Assembly: GCA_030267965.1 (NCBI GenBank)
Contig: BRYA01000178.1
Span: forward strand, 1 to 61,803
Direction of reading: 5' to 3'
DNA: 61,803 nt
Source: Triparma columacea
Lineage: Eukaryota > Sar > Bolidophyceae > Parmales > Triparmaceae
Shown here: positions 10,125 to 18,260 of the stretch, one piece after another
Numbering within the stretch: the stretch's first letter is position 1
How the letters are laid out: the number at the start of each line of letters is the position of its first letter
The notes under the pieces: model-generated
Databases searched by the model: none
Seen by the model: the letters and a program-made list of their open reading frames with translations, nothing else
Told to the model about the DNA's origin: nothing
Made by a program: the position numbers and the translations under genes

Positions 10125-11119
10125 CTACTCACGTCCGTACTTATCAAGTTTCGCTCCCATCAGACATTTCCCAAGGTACATATTAAAGCTCAACTTATTC
10201 CCATGTCCCTCACAAAGTTTCTTCTCGCTCTTATAATCGTCGACAATATCAACCCCTTTAATAGGGTCGATACAACTCTGGTATGCGTCAACGACGGCGT
10301 CCTCCTCCGTGCACATTATGAATGTTACGTATGTTTGAGGGGGACGGGTTTGGATCTGGTTTCTGAGACTGTTGAAGTTCGTATCGCTAGGTTCCCCATC
10401 CGTCATGACGATTACTAAAGTCTCGCCCTCACTGTTGAGGGCGAGGGGGGGAGGAGTGCCGGAGAGGACGAGAGAAAGGTTGGCCTTGAGAGGGGTGAGA
10501 CCTAAGGGGTGAGACTTCGATTGGAAGATCTGGGTTAGATCTGCCTCTGAGTTTATCTGTGGATGGGTGAGGGAGGAGGGGGGGGTGCAATCGAGGAAGT
10601 ACGTAAAGGTGTGTGTGGTGAGCGTGTGTGTTCGGCGCTCTTTTTGACATGTTACTGGTTTGTGAATCTCCTCGTCGGAACGAACAGCCCACCTCACCAT
10701 CTCCCCTCCTTCTCTCCGACTTACCTTGTACCAGTTGTCGTCGTTCATGAACTTAAGGTCGAATCCATGGTTGTCGACCACCAGCATCATCGTAACTAGC
10801 CTCATAAGCGTCTGTTTCAGCTCATCCCATCTCGTGGTTGGTTCGTACACGTTGGCTGTTGATGACACGGCTGACATTGAGGAGGAGTCGTCTGCGATTA
10901 CGAGAATGTTCATCCCGTGGATTGTTAGGAGGTCACGGCATGTCTGTTTGGGAGGGTGAGAGTGTGTGAGAGTGTGTGTGACGAGAGTGGTTGGAGAATG
11001 TGTAATATTTGTATGATACTTACATCCTCAGGCAGATCAAGCTTTGTTTGCATGATCATTACCCTATCCTTGAGTGACATAGCTGTCTGAGGGTTAATTA
11101 CGATGTCTCCTTCACTCAT
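10125..11119 (-). CDS. Von Willebrand factor A domain protein
   Basis: Three exons, 11119-11024, 10943-10725 and 10556-10125, join to about 248 residues with GTAAGT donors. Nearly the whole protein is one VWA domain. The MIDAS metal site is visible as 'IADDSSSM' (D-x-S-x-S) near residue 50 and the later 'MTDGEPSD'. 'TRWDELKQTLMRLV' is typical of intracellular eukaryotic VWA proteins. These bind partners through a divalent metal; the partner here is unknown. The start at 11119 excludes an upstream in-frame ATG at 11179 whose 20 extra residues would look hydrophobic; the shorter start is preferred because the upstream version nearly reaches the divergent gene. The stop overlaps a possible GTGAGT donor, so one more exon cannot be excluded. 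Confidence 0.7.
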
Positions 11120-11188
11120 ACTTTTATTTTTGGAGATTCTCGAAATCGAACACAGAAACAAAAGCCAAAAACTGGGCACAATCTCTCA
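11120..11188. promoter_or_regulatory. 69-bp bidirectional promoter region
   Basis: The VWA gene starts at 11119 on the minus strand and the membrane-protein gene at 11189 on the plus strand. This leaves 69 AT-rich bases to serve both. Confidence 0.5.
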
Positions 11189-12849
11189 ATGGCATTATCT
11201 CATGATTCGCTAAACGAATTCATTTCAAATTATGAACGTATGGTTAAGAGGGTAAGATTAACACATTCGTCAACATGAATAGTATGAATATGGCGTAAAA
11301 CAAAGAAAATGAGGAGTTAATCAACAGCCGTCATTCGAACCAAATTCTCATTAAATATCCTAAATATTACACTTTAACGCATATTATATCCATTCTCACA
11401 CATATTCCGTCCTCCTCAACCCTTAACCTCCCCCTCAGCAAGACCTTGAGGACGTTGCAACCTCCTCTTACCTACTTCCTATCTTTGCAACCTTATCAAC
11501 TTCAGAGGGAAGGAATAAACAAGATGGAGGAGCAAATGATGGAGCACCACAAGACAACCCGTTCAAGGGGATGGAGGAAAAGGTCGGGATGGACACCTTT
11601 GAGATGAACTGGAGGGAAATATGCGAGCAGGAGGTGAGCAGAAAAACTCATCCATAACCTCCTTGTACACAACCCATAACTCTGATTAACACCTCCCCTT
11701 AACCCAACTACCCACTCCAACGTGTACCAGCACCCGTATCTATCAGACGCACAGCTGACGATGGTCATGTCCTCCTTCCTACCTCCCCCAACCTCCCCCT
11801 CTTCTTCCAACCACCAAATGGCAGACGGTTCAGAGGCGCAGATATCCTTCGGAGAGGTGAGTAAAAAAACGACGTCAAAAAAACGAGAGTAGGGGGGCGG
11901 CGGGAAATACGCGAAAACACTAACCTCTCCACCGCTATCCCACTCATGCGTATAGTTTGTCCACGCCTACAAAGTAGTAATATCAACAATGCAGTCCCTC
12001 CAACTCTGTCCTCGCACTCTCCCCTACCCATCCTCCTCTCTTCAAACCCCATCATTCCGGGACCGTATTCGTTCGAGGGTTGCGGTGTTTTTACACACGC
12101 TTAGTAAAGGGGAGGAGATGAACGATGCGAAGGATTATTTAAGGGATATGCTTATGGATAAGGACTACTCTAAGAACAAGACTTATGAAGGGATGAAGGA
12201 TGAGAGTAGTGTACCTGGTGGTGATTACACGGACAACGATACGCTTGGTACTACCGACGATGATGGTACCTCGACTTTCACTACGCCGGATGAGGAGGAG
12301 GATGGTGATGACGTGTTGCTAGCTGTTATGATGGCGGAGAAAGATAAACAAATCGCTGGTCTGAGAGCGAGGATTAGCGGACTTGAAGATGATAACGATG
12401 TAGGGACGGTCAACCGAGGGGGGGGATGGAGAGGTTGGATCTTTATGATTATCGTGACAGCTTTTCTTACATGCATCATCACAACGTACGTATTAAGAGA
12501 CGGTTTATTAGTTGGATTCATCAATCCAATCGTCCCAGACGCTCAGCAGAACAAGTTCAGTTACTCAGGTCTTAAACCTAGGAACCCTACGCCTTTAATA
12601 TCCAGCCGCAGCGAGGGGGGGGGAAGGGTTGAAGGGTGTGAGAAGGAAAGAAGGAGGATTACTTACCTTGAAGAACGTGTTAACATTGCAGTTACACATA
12701 ATAAGGGGGGAGGGAAGGTTGGAAGGGGGAAGGGGAAGTGGAAGAACGTTATGAAGGAAGTTGGAAAGGGGGGTATCAAAGTCGCGGTTGGGATCTTGGG
12801 AGGGAAGATTGGATTGAAGGGATTGGGAGGGGTTTTGAAAAAACTGTAA
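11189..12849 (+). CDS. Unknown protein with a single C-terminal-half membrane segment
   Basis: Four exons, 11189-11251, 11439-11633, 11731-11856 and 11956-12849, all phase 0, give about 425 residues. The first 150 residues look helical, including 'MNWREICEQE' and 'SFGEFVHAYKVV', loosely like a degenerate EF-hand or calponin-type fold, but I cannot name it. A disordered acidic stretch (about 190-265) and a short coiled coil precede one membrane helix, 'WIFMIIVTAFLTCIITTYVL', near residue 285. The rest is basic and Gly/Lys-rich, ending in an amphipathic segment. The order suggests an organelle-surface protein. Exon 4 carries several G runs that could hide a frame error. Confidence 0.6.
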
Positions 12850-12996
12850 TTGAAAGGGAAACAGGGGGGGGATGATATGACACAAATGAACGGGGGGGGG
12901 AAAGGGGGGGGGGGGGGTTTTAAGACGGGCTTTATTGTAGTTTGAGAAAGACGTCTATTGCCATAGTTTTTCTAAATAACAAACACTCCCCTTTGT

Positions 12997-14089
12997 TTAC
13001 TTCGTTTTGTAGTACCGCTGAATGCTCGATACGTATTCCTGTCCAAGTTCATCCTTGACTTCATCAATCCATTGAAATAAACTTCTACGACCCTTTATCA
13101 GTGGGTCTGACGGTTCGTTCGCAAAGGTAAGACCGCTACCTAACAAGTCCAAGTCATCAGTGTCCAGCAGCACGTCGCCGGTGAGCCAATCTATGGGCTT
13201 TGTCATTGCTCCTATAACCCTCGTCGGTAATCCCGACGGTACAACGAATCCTCTCCCCCCAACGCTCCCATTCAACCTCCTAAATAGTTCCAAAGCCGTA
13301 GGAGCATCTGGTCCACAAGCGTCCATCTCCTCCCCCGTCGTGTCTTTCGATTTACCAAGGTCCCCCATTAGCTTCGCCATATCCCTAACATGTACCGGCT
13401 GAAAAGTCTCCCCCCCCTTCCCCGCGAGTAGAAACAGTGGTGTCCTTCTCATGACCCACGCTGCGTTGTTCATGAGTATACTCTCGACTGGTTTATCACC
13501 GAATATACCGCAGGGACGGACTATGGAGTAGTTCATGGTGGAGGAGGAACATATTGAACGGAGGTAGGACTCGGCGAGGGCTTTTCCGCGGATGTAGGAA
13601 TAAGGGGAGGTTAGGGAGGTTCGAGTGTGGCTTGAGAATACCACTTTTGAAACGCCAGCTGACTTAGCAGCCAGGAAAAGCTGAGGAGGGTTTTTTACGT
13701 GGTGGTGAAGGGGGTGGGGTGTTCAGAAAAACGGGGAATCACCACCGTGATGTGGTAAAACACGACGCATCAGCACGACAATCTTGTCTCACCTCGCGAA
13801 CACGCTCGGCAGCCTTCTCGTGAGTGTCCCCGTCTCTCTCGAATCGTATCCAGTACGTGCAGAAGAGAACGTCGACCCCCTTAAGTTCTACCTCCATCTT
13901 CTCCCGTGAGTTGAAATCTAGGGTTGTTGTGGTGATCTTTGAGAGGTCGGATGAGGAGAGAACATGAGAGGAAAGAGGAATTGTACGACGACTTAATGAG
14001 AGGACAGATTTAGTGCCGTTTGAGAGGAGGTATTTACTGAGGTAACGACCGGTGTATGATAATGCGCCTGTGATTGCTACTCTGTTCAT
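12997..14089 (-). CDS. NAD(P)-binding extended SDR / epimerase-like protein
   Basis: Two exons, 14089-13793 and 13680-12997, joined in frame through a GTGAGA intron to about 326 residues. The Rossmann nucleotide loop is 'VAITGALSYTGRYLSKYLL' at the N-terminus. The junction reads 'LFLAAKSAGVSKVVFSSHT' and is followed by 'SPYSYIRGKALAE', the YxxxK catalytic pair of epimerase-type SDRs. 'YSIVRPCGIFG' and 'FQPVHVRDMAKLM' are the usual substrate-domain landmarks. The TGA-x-SYTGRY variant is seen in NAD-dependent epimerase/NmrA-like proteins of unknown substrate. No targeting peptide is obvious. The gene lies head to tail with alpha-galactosidase but with 245 bases between, so they are separate transcription units. 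Confidence 0.8.
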
Positions 14090-14334
14090 CTTGCTACTCT
14101 GTTGTTATCGACAATGGTAATGCTGAGTCACCTTAAAGATTGTGAGTTTTGGGGCAATTATACTGAGTTTGAAGATAGGATTAGGTTCTATTGTGTAAAT
14201 TAACGAGTCCTCAATTAGTAGGATCCGTGTGAGAATTTGTGTGTTTGTTTCTTTATAGAAGACAGTGTTTGTCAAAAGAATCATTAATTGCTCAAATTTT
14301 TGTATCGTTTATCCACATCACAAATCCGCTTAAT

Positions 14335-15591
14335 TTAAACCAACTCAACAATGAACATTTCTACGTCGCTGGGCCAAACTTCGGCGACCATCTCGCCTTC
14401 GAACTCTCCCAAGTCCTCATGCGCGTACAAATCCCTAGCCGTGAACTTCACTCGCCTCCTCCCCCACCCTTCCAGCATGCTACTCTTGAGTTTGACCTTG
14501 GTTGCGGTGCCCATGGAGTGCGTGTTTTGAAGGACGACGGCGTAGCTTCCGTCGTTGAGAAGGCGGGACCAAACCCGAGTCTCGCCGCCGTAATAGTCTC
14601 CGTCGCCAGAGCCTTCGCTGGACCAAACCAAAGTGCCCTGGTGCCCGGCCGGATCCTGGTCGACGGCAATTATCTCCTTGTTCAGCAGAATCTCTTTGCT
14701 CTCCTTGCTGATGTGCGCCAAATCATTGCTCATGATGAGAGGCGCCGCAAAAATTGCCCATAGAGCAAACTGTGACCTCTCCTCGCTGTGGCTCAAGCCA
14801 TTGTCCCCGATCATGAGCTGGTCAGGGTCGTTCCAGTGGCCGGGTCCAGCCACTTGGATGAAGGGGTCATCGGTCGAGTTGCGTTTCCAGAAGTCAATGA
14901 CAGAGCTCACCGATCCCCAGTCGTCCCTGATGTCGTCCCAGTTCCTCCATAAGTGGCAGATCTCGGCAAGTTCCTTTAAGACCTCACCGCCATTCGCCTC
15001 TCCGTAATCGGGGTCCAAGTAGGCAGGCCAAGAGCAGGAGTAGACGATCGGGCGGCCAGTGGCGTTCAGCGCCCTGCTCAACTCGGGATAAGTCTGGCCC
15101 ATCATGTCCGTGTCCTGGAAGCAGCCATCGACCTTGAGCATGTCAATGTCCCAGCTAGCGAAGGTGTTTGCGTCGAGCTCGAGGTTGTCCTGCATGCCAA
15201 GATAGCCCCCGCAGGTCTTGGTTCCAATGTCGGAGTAGAGACCGAGCTTCAGCCCCCTATTGTGGACGTATCGAGCCAAACTCTTGATCCCGGAAGGGAA
15301 GCGGTCCGGGTCCGCGACTTGCTCGTTGGTAACGGGGTCTCGCTCGAAAGTAGACCAGCAGTCATCTATGTTAACATGGTCATATCCTGCTTCGAGGTAG
15401 CCCTCCGATGCCATCAGGTCCGCGGTGCGCTTATATAAATCCTCCGAAATGCACGAGTCGGGGTAAGTCTTGCAATCAACGTTGCAGAGAAACCTCTCCC
15501 ACGACATCCAACCCATAGGGGGAGTCCTGGCTAAACCATCGTCAAGGGCGATGACACTTGATAGGATGGCTGCGGCGATCACGAGTTTCAT
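14335..15591 (-). CDS. Alpha-galactosidase (glycoside hydrolase family 27)
   Basis: A single-exon gene of 418 residues, typical for the family. Residues 1-16 form a signal peptide (MKLVIAAAILSSVIAL). 'RTPPMGWMSWERFLCNVDC' is the N-terminal GH27 signature, 'HVNIDDCW' follows, and the nucleophile Asp is in 'DMLKVDGC'. The acid/base Asp lies in 'HLWRNWDDIRDDW', and 'AGPGHWNDPDQLMIGD' and 'WAIFAAPLIMSNDL' complete the barrel. It is closest to animal and slime-mould lysosomal GLA/NAGA types, with matching cysteines. It hydrolyses terminal alpha-D-galactosides in a lysosome-like vacuole or outside the cell. I cannot separate galactosidase from N-acetylgalactosaminidase by eye. Confidence 0.93.
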   Translation of the reverse strand: MKLVIAAAILSSVIALDDGLARTPPMGWMSWERFLCNVDCKTYPDSCISEDLYKRTADLMASEGYLEAGYDHVNIDDCWSTFERDPVTNEQVADPDRFPSGIKSLARYVHNRGLKLGLYSDIGTKTCGGYLGMQDNLELDANTFASWDIDMLKVDGCFQDTDMMGQTYPELSRALNATGRPIVYSCSWPAYLDPDYGEANGGEVLKELAEICHLWRNWDDIRDDWGSVSSVIDFWKRNSTDDPFIQVAGPGHWNDPDQLMIGDNGLSHSEERSQFALWAIFAAPLIMSNDLAHISKESKEILLNKEIIAVDQDPAGHQGTLVWSSEGSGDGDYYGGETRVWSRLLNDGSYAVVLQNTHSMGTATKVKLKSSMLEGWGRRRVKFTARDLYAHEDLGEFEGEMVAEVWPSDVEMFIVELV

Positions 15592-15920
15592 TGTAAGTTA
15601 GTATAAGTAAGCAGTAAGTAAGGAAAGAAGTACGTAAGTAAGTATAATGAAAATAGAGTACGGGTAGGTATCTATAAGATTTTATGCCTGTGACCAAGGC
15701 GGAGGGGGTAAGCAGAGTCAACCAAATTGGGCCCAATTATTGAAGTTGGAAATACAAAAGTCTACGCCAAAGGTGAGCTGTTCGCGTCGCGCGAATTATA
15801 AGAATGCGAATTAGTCCTGTGGGATTCTCACCCAGCGTGAAATGGTGATATTGAATTGTATGACATGCTAGTCAATTTATCTCTGAAATCTGCCTCCCCA
15901 ACACCCCAACCCCCCCTACC
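15592..15920. other. Intergenic: alpha-galactosidase promoter and ThiDE 3' flank
   Basis: The segment nearest the galactosidase start contains the repeated motif 'agtaagta' (about 15600-15650). The remainder is unremarkable. No gene was found. Confidence 0.6.
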
Positions 15921-17633
15921 CTATAGACCCCTCCAATCCTCGATAATGCTCTTGACTTCGTCCTTCCCCTTCCCCTTGACGATCCCTAGCACCGCCACTG
16001 CCTCTGCTCCCCTCCTTCTAACCTCCCTCCCCCTCTCCATCGTGTTAATTCCCCCAATCGCCACCAGCGGCGTTCCCTCGTCCACCAGCTCCCTCCACCT
16101 CTCCACCTGTTCCAGCCCCCTAGCCCCGAAAGCCACCTCCTTGCTGCTAGTCTCGTACACCGGTCCCAGGCTGACGTAGCTCGGTCTGAGTCCCTTTGCC
16201 ACAGCTAGCTCCGCCACGCTGTGCGTGCTGATCCCTAGCTTCACCCCCCTCCCCCTGACCCTCTCCGCCCCCCCCCCCTCCACGAATCCCCTGAGGTCCT
16301 CCTGCCCTAGGTGTACCCCATAGGCCCCGTGTTCCACTGCCGCCTCCCAGTGGTCGTTCACCCAGAGCCTGACCCCCCCCCTTGCCCTGCAGTACTCTGT
16401 TGCGCTCCGGACGACGGAGCCGACGTCCCCGTCCCCCTTGTACCTTAGCTGTACCTCCCTCCCCCCCCCTTCCACGACGTTCCTCAGGTCCTCCATGTCA
16501 CCGACAACGTATATGACCTTGTCCAGTTCGTCTACCCTCTCGAACTCCCCCTCCTCCTCCCCCCCCCCCCCTATCCACGGGCAGTGCCTCCTCCCCATCC
16601 TCCCCTCGTGTCCGACCGGTCCCGGCCCTTCCCCCCTCCTCCTCCCCCCCTCAATCCCCCTCCCCACGTACCCCTTCCCCTCCACCACTGCGTCGACCCC
16701 GCAGCCGTCGAGGGACTTGCCCCCGAGGGCCACCCTGGACCAGCCCAGGGAGGTCGCGATAGCGCTGCTGAGAGTGCACCCCGTCCCGTGAGTGTTGACG
16801 GAGTCGTACCTGGGACCCTTTATCCACACCCCTCTAACCCCCCCGACGGAGTCGCAGAGCCTGCCCGATCCGACATCACCGCCCTCCAGGTACAGGTCCA
16901 TGGCAACGCCGACGGTGTCGTTCCTGCCCTCGCCGTTAGAGGTCCTAGGGCCCTCCTCCATGTGCCCCCCCTTGATTAACACGGCCTTACAGCCCATGTC
17001 TAGGATGTCCCTGGCGGCCCTCTCGGCGTTGGAGCGGTCCACTTGGTAACCGACGAGGGCGCTGGCCTCGTGAATGTTTGGGGTGACAATGTCAGCGTGC
17101 TTGAAGAGGCGGGAAACTAGGGCCTCCTGGGCGTCCTCTGTTATTAGACGGGAGCCGCTGGTGGATATCATCACGGGGTCAAGGACGACAGTGCGCCCGA
17201 GCTTGCCGGGAAGGAGGACAGAGTCGAGCCAGTCGGCCACGCAGTTGATCGTTTCCTGATTACCGAGCATGCCGATTTTTAAAGAATCAAAGGGGAGGTC
17301 AGACTGAAGACAGTCGAGCTGGGCCCGAAGGAAGCTTGGGGGAGGGGAGTGGATGGCCGTGACTCCGACACTGTTCTGTGCTGTCAATGCTGTAACTGCT
17401 GTGCATCCAAATCCTCCCATATCATGTATTGTATGCAAGTCGGCCTGAATACCTGCACCACCCCCAGAGTCGGAGCCAGCAATGGTGTAGATAATTGGCT
17501 GAGGAGTGGGTGATTTGTGGATATTATTTTGGATTGCTGACGTCATATGTGTGATAAGGATGATTATGAGAGGAAATGCGAGAAAAATTTGCATTAAAAT
17601 GGTATGCAGAATTTCTGGAAGAATGAAGCTCAT
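15921..17633 (-). CDS. Bifunctional HMP-phosphate kinase / thiamine-phosphate synthase (ThiD-ThiE fusion)
   Basis: A single-exon frame of 570 residues that makes thiamine monophosphate in one polypeptide, as plant TH1 does. The ThiD part (about 45-330) shows 'TIAGSDSGGGAGIQADLHT', 'DPVMISTSGSRL', 'ADIVTPNIHEA' and the ATP-site 'NTHGTGCTLSSAIATSLG'. The ThiE part (about 385-570) shows 'LWVNDHWEAAVEHGAYGVH', 'LGQEDL', 'YVSLGPVYETSSKEVAFG' and the phosphate loop 'VAIGGIN'. Between them is a Gly/Arg-rich linker encoded by long C runs on the plus strand. Residues 1-35 are strongly hydrophobic and precede 'TSAIQNN', suggesting a signal or bipartite plastid-type leader; a second ATG at residue 14 would trim it without losing it. 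No THI-box riboswitch was recognised. Confidence 0.92.
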   Translation of the reverse strand: MSFILPEILHTILMQIFLAFPLIIILITHMTSAIQNNIHKSPTPQPIIYTIAGSDSGGGAGIQADLHTIHDMGGFGCTAVTALTAQNSVGVTAIHSPPPSFLRAQLDCLQSDLPFDSLKIGMLGNQETINCVADWLDSVLLPGKLGRTVVLDPVMISTSGSRLITEDAQEALVSRLFKHADIVTPNIHEASALVGYQVDRSNAERAARDILDMGCKAVLIKGGHMEEGPRTSNGEGRNDTVGVAMDLYLEGGDVGSGRLCDSVGGVRGVWIKGPRYDSVNTHGTGCTLSSAIATSLGWSRVALGGKSLDGCGVDAVVEGKGYVGRGIEGGRRRGEGPGPVGHEGRMGRRHCPWIGGGGEEEGEFERVDELDKVIYVVGDMEDLRNVVEGGGREVQLRYKGDGDVGSVVRSATEYCRARGGVRLWVNDHWEAAVEHGAYGVHLGQEDLRGFVEGGGAERVRGRGVKLGISTHSVAELAVAKGLRPSYVSLGPVYETSSKEVAFGARGLEQVERWRELVDEGTPLVAIGGINTMERGREVRRRGAEAVAVLGIVKGKGKDEVKSIIEDWRGL

Positions 17634-18260
17634 TTCTCATGGATTTTTTGGTTCGACACTAGAATGAATGACATAACGTAGACGTAGGGTTTAATTTTAT
17701 GTTTGATAACCAAGACAAACATTAAACCAGTGATTAGAGAACTTCCAACTCTTACTCTAGTTATCGTGTCTGTCTCTCAATCATTCCCCGATTTCACTCG
17801 TTCGTGGATTTTCCTCATTTGCGGGCACACTTCAACATGCCTCTTTCCGTCCCTCACGACCTATCTTCCGCGCCCCGGCACTCAATTCCCCTCTCATTCA
17901 TTAATGTTGGTGGCAAGTAATCTCTGGGTATTAAGCAACAGAGCCCACATTTCGTTGAAGGTTCAATTAAGCAACGAAATTAAGCAACATTCTGTGAACA
18001 TGAAGGTTCAATTAAGCAACGCCCTCCCCCCCAACCACGCACGCCCTCCCCCCCAACCACGCACCCCCTCTCCCTACACGCACTCTGCTCGCTCATCCAT
18101 CTCGTCGCCTGTGTCGGACTGCGCCTCTGCCTCCTGCGCGACAAACCACGAGAACACCGGCGCTTGCGAGTCTGCCTCAGTTGTTTCCCGCTCATCTCCT
18201 TGTTGAAGTTCATTCCCCTCCTTAGCCCAACAACTCCTCCTTCTCATCATCTTCTTTTTT
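17634..18260. other. Intergenic with direct repeats
   Basis: A 20-base sequence beginning 'gaaggttcaattaagcaacg' occurs at 17957-17976 and 18002-18021. A 22-base unit 'gccctcccccc...' is tandemly repeated at 18021-18042 and 18043-18064. A plus-strand frame across 17703-18206 is compositionally simple and not supported as a gene. The right part is the 3' flank of the DUF285 gene. Confidence 0.75.

Noticed and set aside
10925..11179. VWA gene starting at 11179 with a signal-like leader
   Set aside because: The extra residues reach within 10 bases of the divergent start, and the downstream ATG at 11119 fits an intracellular VWA protein better.
18021..18064. 22-bp C-rich tandem pair considered as a telomere-like or attachment site
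   Set aside because: Only two units, no telomeric motif and no flanking mobile element features.
17703..18206. Plus-strand 167-residue frame between ThiDE and the DUF285 gene
   Set aside because: Contains direct repeats and low-complexity sequence; no recognisable domain or exon structure.
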